This document shows positions 20,111-32,349 of a stretch of DNA of 64,000 nucleotides, piece by piece; the first letter of the stretch is position 1; the number at the start of each line of letters is the position of its first letter. The DNA comes from Icerya purchasi (lineage: Eukaryota; Arthropoda; Insecta; Hemiptera; Monophlebidae): the NCBI GenBank assembly GCA_039619475.1, contig CM077116.1, forward strand, positions 373,254,294-373,318,293. Reading direction: 5' to 3'. The notes beneath the pieces are model-generated. The model did no database searches and had not been told where the DNA came from. It saw nothing but the letters and a program-made list of their open reading frames with translations. A program made the translations under genes and the position numbers.

Positions 20111-22609
20111 TTATAACCTTCGGTAGGGTCTGCCTACTTACATTCCTACCGTTGACGGATTATATACTGTCACGCTCAGCATCAACTCTAGACCTGCCCT
20201 AGCAAACTCCAAGAAATGGCCCTTTACATAATATACGGTACTTCATTTTTGATACCTACTACTGGGTTTATTTTGTTTTAAAATTTTATTTTGAGTATTT
20301 TTAAGTATAACTGCCCTGCCTTTAGTTACTTACTATATTTATTTAATCCCATTGTTACCGGGTTTAGACTAATTTGCAACCGGGGTATCTAAGAACGAGG
20401 ACCATTTTTCCGTTCTGACTTTCAATTTTCTGAATTACTGCACTAGGGTTGAGTACCCAATCGTTTACTCGGTATAGAAAAGAGTCAACAGGGGTCACCA
20501 AAAGAAGGTGAGAATAGATGTTAAGACTGATAGGCTAGTAGGGACCTTTATCCCACGTATTCGCATCAACCCCCTTGACCCCCTTTTTCATTATTATCGT
20601 TATAACAGTCACGCTAATTAAGGCTAAAAGTTCATGTTTATCTAGGCTCGTATCATAATCTTGGAATGGACATATTTGCCACCAATTTGGGCCTGTTTTG
20701 AGCTTTTGAATACCATTGTTTCTTTGCTTCGGGTACAGTTCCAATTTTTAATCTATCTTTTTTCTTTGGTCTACCACAGTTCACTCGTATATTAATTTAT
20801 TCGATCTATCGCGTTTCCTCGTTAAGTGACCTCTGCGTACCTACATTTTATGTTTTCCTCACTATAAAGGCTGTTCACTTTCTGATTTAAATTTAATTTT
20901 TATTTTTTTGTCTTTTAACTTATTGTTTAATATACTTCTCTAAGTATTTTATTGTAAGTAACCTACATCCGTCTAGAGATGCATATTTTCCTTAGTTAAG
21001 GCCATGTTTGCTCTATATATGAGTAACGAAACGGCACAACACTTCCGAGAAATTTTTATTTTTTCACTTAATCTATAGTATTGATCCTTAAAATTACTTT
21101 TTCTATTATTCTCCAGATTAAACTTGGCTGCGAGAAATACGTTAAGATCGAACACGTGCAGTTACTTATAATTATCATATCGAGAGGTGTAGGTCGGCGA
21201 ATAGAGAATTTAAAAAAAAGAAAACAAAGAAAAAATTTCGGTGGAAATGCTCCGATAAATTCACTAAGATCATCTTCTTTAGGTGCCGTACGCTACATAG
21301 CGCGTTGGCACAAACCTATTCGTACACTTTTAGCTATCCCGATATAGGTTGTATACCAGGCAATTATTATATGCTACGCATGGAAACATGAAAATAAAAG
21401 AAGATATCTATAAAATATATTTTACCGACGTTTCCAAACTCTTTTGGCTGAGAAGCAAAAATTGGGACTCTAAAAAAAAAGGCAAAGAATTGACAGTTCT
21501 TAAATACCTTTCATTAGTGACGACCTTTTAAAATTACTGAGCGATTGGTAGGGTAGTAGAAACGATTTGAAAGCCCGGGTCATTAAAATATAACTAATCC
21601 GAATAGAGTCAGAAAACGTTCAATGGACTACTGAGAAAAATAAAGGAAAAAAAAACAAAAAAAACAATTATATAAACGTTGCACAAAAGTGTATTGCACC
21701 AATCATAGCGGCATCCTAATAGTGTAAATGTTTCACTCGGCTGAAATAAAAAGAAATAATATCCTGTTACAGAGATTTCTTTACCTTTAACTAAGTTCGA
21801 CTTTACACACATACACGTACACAAACACGCATATTAAATAATGATTTGTTAAATGGTTTAAAAATATGGTAAGTTTTTTAAAGTTAGTTTATTGTTTTTC
21901 GTTATCTTTTAGTTTTCGTACCATTTTTCTTTTCTTCAAACGATTCGTGTAGAAGAAAAATATGAAATTTCTCTTCTAGGCAGAGTTTACAGTACATTAA
22001 ACAAAGTGCTTCCAACTGCGCTCTATAGAGAGACAATAGTTATCAGATATAAATGCTACACTCGCAATGAGAAATGAGAGGGAAGCGAAGAGAAACGAAA
22101 AAATGGTAAAGTACAGCAGTAAGCGATGAAAAGAATGGAAGAAGGTGAAGAAGATGGAGAAAATGAAGAGGAATAGGTTTGCGTTTTATGGTGGCTGGTG
22201 TGTGCGAGATGAAATAAATGGCATCGTCGTTTAGCGCGGAGACTACGTTCGCAAAATTGCGACTTTGTTAAATCGGCAATAGAATAATAACAGTATAAAA
22301 AGTCGTCAGCGAACGGAAGAATTTTCTGTTAAACATTTTTCGAAGTAAATGTAAAAAGTTTTGCACGGCATTCGCAGCTCGACAGAGAATAGAACGCACA
22401 ATCAGCGCCCAATTCGATTCTTTGCCCCGCCGTATCCACAGCTCACTTTTCGTTTCGTATTTTTTAAAAATACCATAAACCAATAATTCTCAAACTTCTC
22501 CACCAACAGTTGCTTCCCTTGCCAATCGACTACCAGCCAGGACGTCTAACGATTGCATAGATGGGTGAAGTAGTGACTTTTTTTTTATATATTATCATTA
22601 TTATTATTA

Positions 22610-22656
<47 letters not shown>

Positions 22657-23122
22657 ATTATTATTATTACTATTATTAGTAGCAATTTTTTATTTGCTGC
22701 AGTAGAAAAAACTTGCTTTTAACAAAACAGTTAAAATGAGTAGGCAATTAAGAGTGTCTGATTAAAAACACGAAAATAAATTTGCAACGCCCCTAGCAAT
22801 TGTAGCGTTAGAGTAGGGAGCGGTGTTTCATTCAGGCAGGATATCTCGATTCTGTAAATTAAGAATATAGGAAAGTTTCTCTTGCACTGGGCTAAATGTC
22901 CGTATTTGGAGCCCAAAACAAAACTCACAAAAAAAAAGAAAAAAAAGTTCGTAACTCATTTCCGCAAACAATTTATTTCTGGTTTTTTTACCCCACCAAC
23001 ACACATTACCTTCAAAAATATTTTATCTTTCTCTAAATTCTGTTTAACTTTTTTGCAATACGATAAAACTTTGAGCTTCTCATTTTTTGATGTGTAATCG
23101 CGGGGGAAAATTTTCTCGTCAA
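20110..23122. other. No gene recognised
   Basis: AT-rich intergenic DNA. Short open frames show no domain or motif. The only distinct item is the ATT microsatellite listed separately. Confidence 0.5.
22590..22680. repeat. (ATT)n microsatellite
   Basis: About 90 bases of ATT repeat with a few interruptions (CATT, AATATT, ACTATT). Confidence 0.9.
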
Positions 23123-23133
23123 TGTTCTGTATT

Positions 23134-24706
23134 TAAAATTAATTTTTCCAGTATCTTTGAGAGGACAGGAAGCAACGAGATGGATCTATATGATGATACC
23201 ACCTCAGATGGTTTTCCAGGCTTCGGTATAACAATTATCTGTGAGAACTTCCAAGCTAGTGGGAAATATTGATTGCGAAGAACAGCGTTATATATTTGTG
23301 TTATAAACACAATACTTTTGCGTGGTAACTCATTTAAAAGCTCTGCTGTGATTAAGTCAAATCCGGGGCACTTTTTCCGTTTCATATTTTTGAAGAGTTG
23401 CTGTATCTCACTAGGGGCAACCGGTGTTATAGGTAAACTCATTTGCAGCAGTTTATCCAGGTATTCGAGGATATCTGTGGAGTCAGCAGTTTGAGGATTT
23501 GGTGTAAATACATCGTAAAGATAATTGGCAAAAAGCGCCGCTTTATCGAAGTTAGTACGAGCCCAGCTACTGTCGGGTTTTTGTATTGGTGGAATATACA
23601 TAGTTGGCCGTTTAAAACGTTTGGTCACTTTCCACAGTGAGTAATCATCGTTTTTGGTCGACGACAAACTCGACAGAAATGTTGCAAGCGTTTCGTTTTT
23701 ATTTTCATGCAGTACTTTACGCAGCTGCTTGGTTTTTCTATTTAGTTGCCTTTTAATAACCGGATTTCTCGTCGTATTCCAGGTTTTTCGTAATTTCCTC
23801 TTTTCACGCACTAGTGTTAGTATATGTTTTGGGATATTATTAGAGGCCTTGGAAGGTTCTACAGTGGGAGTAGCTAGCCACGCAGCATTTTGTATGGTTT
23901 CTGTTAAGTTTTGAACTGCTTTATCAATATCGTAATTAGTTTTCAGAGGCATATTTAAACTAACGTTAGTCTCTAGATATTGTTTAAATAAAGGCCAGTT
24001 GGTTTTTTTATTGATAAGCTATGGCTCAGGTGTTTTTGTTATTGGCGAAATGCTCACCGTTAATATAACCGAGGAGTGGTCTGACTGTAGATCGAAACAG
24101 GAGTCCGCTCTCATATATAAAGATGGGATTCCTTTTGTTACAAAAAAATCAAGTAGATCAGGTTTTTTTCTGTGATCCTGAGGCCAGTAGGTAGGCTCGC
24201 CCCCCGAAAAGTAACCTAGATTTTGGATAGAAATTACTTTTTCCAGAATTTTTCCCCTGGGATTATCCAAACGAGAGCCCCATTTGCGACTTTTTGAATT
24301 CCAGTCTCCAACGGATATGAATTTTTCTCCCAATGACTTAAAATATTTAACGAATAGGTTTTCATCTAGTCGTTCATTTGGAGAGCAATATACGGCTGAA
24401 ATAGCGACAGTTCCGTTAAATGAGCATAATTTCACCGTACAAGCCTGCATTCGTATTTCAGAAAATTTTTTCTCCTCGTAGTGTTTGATGGTTTTTTTGA
24501 TAATAATTGCACTACCGCCGCGAGCTTTATTATCTGGCCTAAGACAAGTCATAGTTGGGAATATTAAAGACTGTTTTATTTGTGAAATGCGTTTCTGAGA
24601 TGAGCAGTATATCAATGAAGTGAGATTTTAAAAATAGCTCTATTTCTAACTTACGTTGTAAGGCGCCATTAGCGTTCCAAAGTGCAATTCGTAATGAAGT
24701 AGCCAT
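23134..24706 (-). pseudogene. ORF2 5' part: endonuclease and start of reverse transcriptase
   Basis: The ATG at 24704-24706 overlaps the ORF1 stop and opens MATSLRIALWNANGAL, the classic start of an apurinic-type (EEP) endonuclease. DILLISETHF follows with the catalytic Glu. A frameshift with probable loss of a few codons lies near 24541, before RPDNKARGGSAIII. The frame then carries VGDWNSKSRKWGS and SDHSSVIL (the catalytic Asp/His box) to an in-frame TAG at 24019-24021, and continues without shift through AAWLATPT, KKCPGFDLITAELL and YRSISLLPVLSKILEKLIL, the entry into the reverse transcriptase. It stops where the inverted segment ends. The function would be target nicking and reverse transcription. 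It cannot be active in this form. Confidence 0.85.
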
Positions 24707-26310
24707 TATTTACTAGTTTTATTCACGACTGTGGACAATAAATTTAATATCATCGTATTCTGATTCATTAACTGTTGAAACATGATTTTAAATTCGTTTA
24801 AAAACGTATTTAATATTACATCTATACCGGTAGGCGAGTTAGGTGCGAAGCGGTTATTACTTTCGTTAACGCCACCATTTTGGAAACCAACAACGTTATA
24901 AACATTATCACTAAGATTAAGCATTGTATTAGCGCCGTTGGTCCTTAACGTAACTTTCGCATACGATAACTGAGGTTTATGCCCATTTCGGGGGATAATA
25001 TCACGCGTAACATTACTGTAACTTACGGGGAGATTCGATTTATCAGTGAGCGCCTGCTCTGCGTTGTATTTCGCATTGTATAATTTTTGATACACCTCGC
25101 ATCCCTTATAATTAGAAGGGTGTTGCTGCGCGCATAACGCACACTTCGGCGGTAAGTCTTTTCCTTTTTTACAGTCAGCTGAGTTATGATTACCCGCGCA
25201 TTTGACGCATTTATAGGGCCGATTACAAAATGATCGTGTGTGTCCATACTTTTGACATCTAGTACATTGGGCTATGTCTCTTTTTACGTGAGGTGTTTCT
25301 ACTCTAATTTTTGAATGTAATAATAAGTCGAGATCATATATACGTTTAATGTCATCGGTCGGCTGCAACTCGATGAAATGTAGAGGCAGAGGTTCTTTAG
25401 TTTTTTTATTTTTAATATTAAAGACAGACCTGACTTGAAATCTTTGTTCCTCGAGAGCCTGCGTAATGTCGCTGTCTGTGAAAGAGGGATGTAAACCCCG
25501 AATTACGACTTTATACGCTCTTTCGTGTTTTAGTTGGTAAGTGTGGTAGTTAATGTCTTCTTTTTTGAATGTTTGGATTATTTTTCTGTAATCGTCAGGA
25601 GAGTGTACGTTGATTTTGACAGCGTTATCTTTCAAGGATTTTGCTCTAAAGTCTTGTTACCCTAATACGTCTGTAATTTTTTTCAACATTCCCGAGTAAT
25701 TAATTATATCGTGTACGAATATAGGCGGCGGAGAAGGTTCTTTTGTTACATTTTTAGCCGTCTGTGCAATCGAATTCTCATTTTGTGTAACTTCGTCTTC
25801 GACTTGCAAGTTTTTGAACCTATTTTGTTTCATACGTAACTGATTTACTTGTTGGTAGTTCAATGGTCTTTTCCTAGCTTTCTTTTTTGGAATCTGCCAG
25901 TCGTTCTCCATGTGTTCATCCACCCGCGACGATGTCGATAATGCGTCCTCCGAGTAATTAGATATTGTGTTGTTATCGTCGGCTATGTCCTCGTCTCTTG
26001 TATGATCATCGGTAATTTGGGACGAAGGAACATTATTACGAAAAGGAACGAAATGCGTGTTCGGAATTATAGGGTAATACGTTTGTGGTACCTGATAGAC
26101 GTTTTAATGCGGATAAGAAACAATCGATGTAGGTAAAGCTGTGGCCGTGTTGTTAATGTCGGGGTGTACAAGATGGCTTTGTGGTAGTAATGGTGCAGCG
26201 ACACTAGCAACATTTGTATATAATGGCGATGATAACGACGGCTGTGAATGATATGAAGATAGTGTGTGTGGGTTGGTGTAATGCGACGTAGTTACAATCG
26301 CCGGCTGCAT
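24706..26310 (-). pseudogene. ORF1 (gag-like) of the Jockey LINE, two nonsense codons
   Basis: One continuous frame of 535 codons on the minus strand, starting MQPAIV at 26310 and interrupted only by in-frame TAA codons at 26104-26106 and 25657-25659. In the joined frame, a PRE_C2HC-like region precedes three zinc knuckles at about residues 349-403: CX2CX4HX4C, CX2CX3HX4C and CX2CX3HX6C. That is the usual arrangement in Jockey-clade ORF1 proteins, which bind element RNA. A basic stretch KKKARKR near residue 141 could be a nuclear signal. The frame ends TAA, and that stop overlaps the ORF2 start as TAATG, typical of translational coupling between the two frames. The few lesions point to a fairly young copy. 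Confidence 0.85.
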
Positions 26311-26534
26311 GTCGGCAACGGTAACATACGTGCATGCGTGATAAGTGCAGATGTGTGTACGTTTGATTTAATAACTGTATATTGTATAATTTTATATGAT
26401 AAATTGGTTTTATCTCACCGACAGCAATCCAGGTAAATGAATATAGAAATAAATAGCACGATAAGATCGAAAAAGACGAACGATAACGAAAAACGAGATA
26501 AGAAATGAACGCGCAACATAAGTACCGACACTTT

Positions 26535-26556
26535 CGCAAACCGTAGAAAACGGTTG
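26535..26556. other. Twin-priming inversion junction
   Basis: The element's 5' end (minus strand, reading away from here) abuts the start of the 3' half (plus strand, AAACGGTTGTTTCC). The junction lies within a few bases of CCGTAGAAAACGG. The exact crossover cannot be fixed because the intact parental sequence is not in the window. Confidence 0.7.
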
Positions 26557-27648
26557 TTTCCAATATTATCTAACAATACAATTATTCCCGATTTTCAATT
26601 TGGTTTTCGTAAGAACCATAACACTATAGAACAGGTTCACAGATTAACAAAGATTATTGAAAATAGCTTGGAAAACAAGAATATTTGTACGGCCGCGTTT
26701 CTGGATGTCCAGCAGGCTTTCGATAGGGTATGGCATCAAGGATTATTGTATAAAATTAAACTTCTGCTTCCTCACTCCTTCTATCTACTATTTAAATCAT
26801 ATATACAAGAAAGATATTTTCGAGTGAAAATAACCGATGAATACTCAGATATTTTTCCGGTAAGGGCCGGGGGGTTCCACAGGGGAGCGTTCTGGGTCCA
26901 ATATTGTACCTGATCTACACGACCGACTTCCCGATGCTGGATAATACAGAAGTAGCTTTGTACGCGGATGACGCAGCCATCTTGGCCGTTGATAAGTGTG
27001 AAAACACAGCCACAGAAAAACTGCAGGAGTCACTTCGGCATGTGGAAACTTGGCTAAAACGATGGCGCATAGTAGTCAATGAAAGTAAGTCGACGCATAT
27101 TTCATTCACAAATCGAAAAATTGAACGCCGGCCAATCAAAATAAATAACGTCGTAATAACACATGCCAATAACGTAAAATATTTAGGCATGCACTTGGAC
27201 GCTAGGCTGACCTGGGGTACTCACATTCAAAAAAAAAATGGAGCATTTGAGGTTTAAAACTAGAACCATGCCGTGGTTGTTAGCTAAGAGATCGGGCTTA
27301 TCGTTAGACAATAAAACTCTATTACATAAAATAGCTCTAAAACCGATCTGGCTGTACGGTATACAGCTGTGGGACTGCGCAAAAACATCGAACTTACAGA
27401 AAATACAACGATATCAAAATAGGGTACTGAGAACCATTACTGCAGCCCCCTGGTACGTCTCAAATTATACCCTCCATAATGACTTGAATGTCATGTCTGT
27501 GGAGGATGAAATCAAAAAACAAGCAAATAAACATGTTGCCCGACTTAGCATCCATATGAACCCACTTGCTAACAATCTGCTGGATAACTCCGGTGAAATA
27601 CGTAGACTGTGGCGAAATAAGCCTCTAGACCTTATCCAGCCATTATAA
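26546..27648 (+). pseudogene. ORF2 3' part: reverse transcriptase core and C-terminus
   Basis: The reading resumes at RLFPILSNNTIIPDFQFGFR, directly after the point where the minus-strand half ends. Motif A is FLDVQQAFDRVWHQG near 26700. A run of six G at 26869-26874 shifts the frame just before VPQGSVLGP. Motif C YADDAA lies at 26961-26978, so the catalytic aspartates are present. An A10 run at 27229-27238 gives a second frameshift after THIQKK. The C-terminal region then runs from MEHLRFKTRTMPWLL to PLDLIQPL, with the stop at 27646-27648. Both lesions are in homopolymers, so sequencing error is possible. Confidence 0.85.
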
Positions 27649-27803
27649 AGTTTGTTTTTTTTTTTTATTTTTTTTTTTTTATTTTAAAGTTCAGAGGGAG
27701 TACTGCTGAGTACTACCCCTCCACAAAACATTCTTTATCGCAATAAATTAATCACTAAATGACCCCTAAAACCGGTCAGTTGTGATGGGGAAAAAAAAAA
27801 AAA
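27649..27803 (+). other. 3' untranslated region and A tail of the Jockey LINE
   Basis: Two long T runs, a GTACTGCTGAGTACTACC hairpin-like motif near 27696-27718 and the terminal A13 at 27791-27803 precede the right target-site copy. Confidence 0.7.
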
Positions 27804-27819
27804 TGTTCTATATGTATTT

Positions 27820-29995
27820 TCTTTAGGGACTATTGATACGGATATTTAATAATTACTTTTTCGCATACGATGTCTTATCCGTTTTCTTTTTTCTCGCTAC
27901 TCCATCTGTGCTGCAGACGAAAGTAATGGCTGTACTCAAATGAGCACCAAACCTGCCACCATCACTTTTATCTTGTCGCCGTGGGACTCTTGAGAAAGAA
28001 AAAAGAATAAGAAGGAAATAAAAGGAAAAAGTAACACGTGTAATAGGAAAAAAGAAGAAGGAGAAGACAAGTATATAGAATATAGAACGGAATTTTTGCA
28101 CAAAGGGAAGGATAAGAAAAGAAAATTTATTAATAGTGGAGAGAATGAGGGAACCAGAAATTCCCCCATTACCCACCTTTGCAAGACTCGATCAGTGACA
28201 CGGAAAGTTCCGCGATGACTGAGTCAGACAAAGGTTTAAGGGTAAATGGAAATAACAGGAGACTAGAGATAAGAATTAAGCAGAGGAAGGACAAAGAAGT
28301 GTCCACTATATCGGGGTAACAACCTAGCCTTTGAGTAAAAACTTAAACTGCAAGGCAGCAGCTTGCTACTGAGAAGGTAGCAACGGAGACTTATGCGGCG
28401 GCCTCCATGCGCCGAGGATGAGTTGGTTAACAGACTTATGTAGAGTTTTATCAGGCAGCTTCTCAGGTTACCCCTCCACGCCCTCGCAACTCATTATCCT
28501 GCCACTATTGGAATCGTCTACTTGAGACTTTCCACCAATAGCCGCTCATGGTCCGCGGCTGCTTATTTATTTCTTACGAAACTTATTCGCAGCTAACCAT
28601 CATATCTAATGGTCATTCCACTATCCGCCGCCTGTGGACGCGCCCGTTTCCCTGAGCTCGGGGTCTCTGGTTGTACCGAAGTACCCCCAGGCGGGATATA
28701 TATATATATGTACGTATTCACAAAATACGCATGTTACATTAGATTATTCATTTCTTTTAAATATATTCAACCTATTTTCGTTTTTTTTCCAAATTCATTT
28801 GGAAAATCCAGAGCAAGAGATAATTTTCCATCTTTGAAACACCACTGCTTAATCAACTACAGTACTGCAGGTGATTAATTTATTTTCGTAAAAACAGGAT
28901 TTCGAACTCTGCGTTTGTTCCGTCGAAAATTTATTACTTAGTTGGCTATATTATACTCGTTACCAATTAATAACGTTACAAAAAAGAATTAGCTCAAAAT
29001 TAAGCCAAAAAATCTTTCCATCGGTGTAGCATACGCCTGGCAAAAAAAGAAATATTTTTGTAAGTTCAGCTATATTTATCCTCTAAAGCGCTCTATAATG
29101 TTCGTTTTGAAATATACATATTTTGACTTCAACTGTTTCGCTCGGGCTGTTACTTATATAAACATACTTTTTCCTTTGGCATTTGTTGTCCAAAAAGGCG
29201 GAATTTAAATAATTTTTGTTTTTGCTTTTTGTCTTATACTTTAAATTTCATTTTTAAACGGTTATCCGAGCTCTCTCCGAAACTTAGAGGTTTCAATTTT
29301 TATATGATCTCTTACCTTTCTCTAGCAACTAGTCTATCGCGACGACCTCTTGTAATGTACTCGTAGTTGTCCTTGAATATATTTTCATTAGTTTGAATTA
29401 CGAAAAACCTCTCTGCCCACTACCTGCTGTGAATAGTATTGCTATCTTCATTGAAATCCATACATTTAGGTATAAACTTTCCAGTCTCTGATTTGGTGAA
29501 ACTCAGTATTAAGATTTTCAGCTATCCCATCAACCAGATTTCTATTACTTCTCAGCTCTTCGCACAGAACTGGACCCATTGATATCACACACTTTAAATT
29601 CACACTGAGATATTCTTTTTGACAACAATCAAGAAGCTTTTCTTTTCCTACCGTCGCTTATATTATGAAAAAATTGCCATAGTTTTAAAGAAGAATTAAA
29701 CTGTTTAAATCTTTCATCGACTAACATTAAAAACAGACCTTGCAGGAGATGACAAAGCCGATATCAAATATTTTTAAGGTAAAATAATTGGCCGGTCGTT
29801 AATGCATTAATTAAATTCATATTTCATACATTCAACCGCTTTAATAAGTTTAAAGGTTGATTCAATCATCAATTCTTCTGTCAATTCCTTTGCTTCAGTT
29901 ATAGTTTGAAGAAAAACAATATTCTTCGCAATTTTCTATGAATAAACAACACTTTCTCTAGCATATGTGTGCATGCAGCGATGCTAATTTCTTTT
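27820..29995. other. No gene recognised; possible retroelement fragment at 28200-28710
   Basis: The stretch 28200-28710 is richer in G and C than its surroundings and ends CCCCAGGCGGGATATATATATATATG, a form typical of a LINE or SINE 3' end with a microsatellite tail. I cannot name it. The remainder is AT-rich with no coding signal. Confidence 0.4.
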
Positions 29996-30589
29996 CTTTA
30001 AGAGGGGGGTAAAGTTAATTTCGGTAAAAAAAGGCTCATTTTCAATCATTTTTCTTTATGCTCCAGTGAATGCAAATATTTTTTATTAAGTGTAATACAA
30101 TAAAGTAACATTTGAAAAATATTTTCTGAAATTTTAAATAAGAAATATTAAAAAATAAGCCGTTAGCAATAAATCTTCAAAGAAGCCTCAAAAAAAAGTT
30201 GTTTTGCGGTGGACACTATATCTTACCACTGGTCATCTGAAATCAAAAAAATCAAAATGCTACTGCTAGTTAATCATTTTCTTAAGGTAACGCTGGGAAG
30301 ATTTTTTTTTTTTTTGATTTTTCAATTTTTGTTGGAAGTCAAAAACGCGATTTTCGCCATCAAAATCGACAAATTTTTTATTATAAAATAAGTAATAATT
30401 AAAAAAAAAAAAAACCCTCTCAGCGTTACCTCGTAATTGATGTGCAGAAACACTACAAAATTTCAAAAGAATCGGTGCATTAGTTTTCGAGTTACAGTGT
30501 CCACGGACTTTAAAAATGTCAAGTGCGAGAAAAAGGCTTTAAAGTTTTGAGTACAAAAAAATTTGACTTAAACATCAGTACGCGAGTGT

Positions 30590-31165
30590 TTCTTCTAATA
30601 TACTTATTCAGAGTCATCGATGCTAAGCCCATAAAGCTCACAACTTTCAGCTGTAAAATCTAAGGCAGCTTTTTGCTCTTGTCAACGTAGAATTCTGCCT
30701 TCTTTACTTTCAAGTGCAGCTTGTTGCTCCACTCTGTTTATGCTCGTTCAATCTACTGCGCGCGTCCATTCATGAGAACTTGACCCTGTACTGATGTTTA
30801 CCTCTTGCATAAATGAGAGCAAAGCAAAACAGCCCTCATTGAACATACATGAAGCCACATGAGCTGTGATTTCTACCACAGTTGAGGTACCACTCAGTGA
30901 TTTTGGGGTAATTTTCCAAATGAGTTGATTCAAACTCTCACTGTTGTTTTGAGTGAATCCTCCAAGATATCGCTGCAGAAGTGCCCCCTTACTCAAGTCT
31001 TCATATATCGGTTTAATTCCTTCAGAAACGTCACCTGCAAGTGCAGTGTAACTGTGTTTGAATTACTTCAGAGCATTTGCAGCTGCAGCTTTCTACCATT
31101 CACACCACGAGTCTTGGCCGCTCGGGCATTTGTCGTGCTGCGGTTTCTCGTCCATTGAACAGTAA
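30590..31165 (-). pseudogene. C-terminal part of a Mutator-like transposase, broken
   Basis: The minus strand reads CPSGQDSWCEW, AGDVSEGIKPIYEDLSKGAL, GGFTQNNSESLNQLIWKITP, HVASCMFNEGCFALLSFM and a Lys/Gln-rich C-terminus, ending LYGLSIDDSE. This is the pattern of the C-terminal region of a transposase family common in arthropods (CP.G.DSWC...TQN.NES.N..IW...P, then a coiled KEAR-rich tail). In-frame stops at four or more positions disable it. The DDE catalytic region is missing, consistent with internal deletion. Confidence 0.65.
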
Positions 31166-31199
31166 TGGTAGTAAGTAGCCCAAATGGCACAAAAGTATT

Positions 31200-31343
31200 T
31201 AGTTTTTTTTTTTTTTTTTGGACGATGTACCTTTTACTTCGACATCGTCTCTCTTGCGTTTCTGTGGAGGTATTACTTTTTTTTATCGATCTAATCTGGA
31301 ACTGGTAATCTTGCGATCTTCTCTGCTAATTTTCTTCGGCATT
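31200..31343 (-). pseudogene. N-terminal fragment of the Mutator-like transposase
   Basis: The minus strand opens MPKKISREDRKITSS at 31343 and continues as a Lys/Arg-rich segment before a stretch of T on the plus strand (about 31204-31219). The C-terminal part starts a few dozen bases later, so the middle of the gene has been lost. The basic N-terminus fits a DNA-binding or nuclear-entry region. Confidence 0.5.
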
Positions 31344-31629
31344 TTACTGATGATAAATACACAACCACAGCGAAACTAGAACATACGAAGTTCAAAAGAG
31401 CACGAAACAGCTGCCAGGTAGCCGCGCTACGTAGCTGCCCAGTAGGTGTGCAAAACCGGAGCGGGGCACCGCTCACTCAAAACTCTATAGATCCGTTAGT
31501 TTTGTTGTGATCGACTTCAAATTTTGACACAATAATCTTGAAATGTTGTACCTTCATATAAGCAAATAAAAAAAAAATGCAAAAAAAAAGTTTAAAAACT
31601 TTACCCCCCCCCCTTAAAGTAATTTTCTA

Positions 31630-32341
31630 ACTACAAGGTATTTCAACTTGGAGTAGAATGTCATACCGAACGATTAAATTAAAAAACTGAAATGCTAAAG
31701 TGCCTCCATGACTTCATATGCTGTTTTCGGATCATAATCCTGAATCCGTCACAACTCAATGAATATAATTTTCGTGAATATCTGCGCTATTTCAAGTTGT
31801 ACCGGCTTAATACTATCTATGTTTCTCAGCGTGATTATATAAATAGCGTGTCTAAGGTCGAAGAGAGAGAATAGTTATAATTCATAGGGCACCTATTTCT
31901 ACGGCTTAAGAGTTAAGTAATTATAAAGGTATCTTAAGGAAGCTGAAATAAAAGTCTACAGAAAATGCCAAAGATATACGGGGTCGGTTCTTTTTACCTT
32001 TATAAATGTCTTAACATGAAGGAATTTGAAATAATTTTCATAGATTTGAGAAATTACAAAAAAAAATATAAGAGAAAAAGTTGTTTTTTATTTTTTATTT
32101 CTTCCACAACACAGAAAAGAATTTTGTGATAGGGTTTTTCTAAAGACACGTATTAAAAAAACGTATGTATTAATATTAGAAATTTTTCAGATGCGGAAAT
32201 TGTGTAATAACTCTATAGGTGCTCGCATTTAGTTACTTCTTGCGAGGACACTCAGTGGGCAAGCTATCTTTTAGGAAGGCAATTAGACGATAATTTAATA
32301 ATTAGAAATAACTTACGGTTAACGACTCTGCGATGATACTA
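31630..32341. other. No gene recognised
   Basis: AT-rich intergenic sequence between two DNA transposons. Nothing else is seen. Confidence 0.5.
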
Positions 32342-32349
32342 GAATGGAT

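Larger units (their letters stand above)
23123..27803. mobile_element. Jockey-clade LINE with 5' inversion (twin-primed insertion)
   Basis: The 5' part (5' untranslated region, ORF1 and ORF2 up to the middle of the reverse transcriptase) runs on the minus strand from about 26545 to 23134. The 3' part (rest of ORF2, 3' untranslated region, A13 tail at 27791-27803) runs on the plus strand from about 26546. The halves meet head to middle and the reverse-transcriptase reading resumes with almost no loss. Flanking direct repeats are TGTTCTGTATTT at 23125-23136 and TGTTCT-ATAT-GTATTT at 27804-27819, differing by a 4-base insertion. This is the layout expected of twin priming during target-primed reverse transcription. 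Confidence 0.85.
29996..31619 (-). mobile_element. Internally deleted Mutator-like DNA transposon
   Basis: The ends are inverted: CTTTAAGAGGGGGGTAAAGTT on the left (29996-30016) and AACTTTACCCCCCCCCCTTAAAG on the right (31597-31619), differing in G/C run length. Between them the minus strand holds the start and the C-terminal part of a transposase. The flanking TAATTTCTTTT (29985-29995) and TAATTTTCT (31620-31628) could be a degraded target duplication of 9-10 bases, as expected for this superfamily. At 1.6 kb it is far shorter than an autonomous copy. Confidence 0.65.

Noticed and set aside
23273..23914. Plus-strand frames inside the Jockey LINE
   Set aside because: They are antisense shadows of the reverse-transcriptase coding strand.
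28609..28878. 89-codon frame near a GC-richer patch
   Set aside because: It passes through a TA repeat and a possible retroelement end. No domain.
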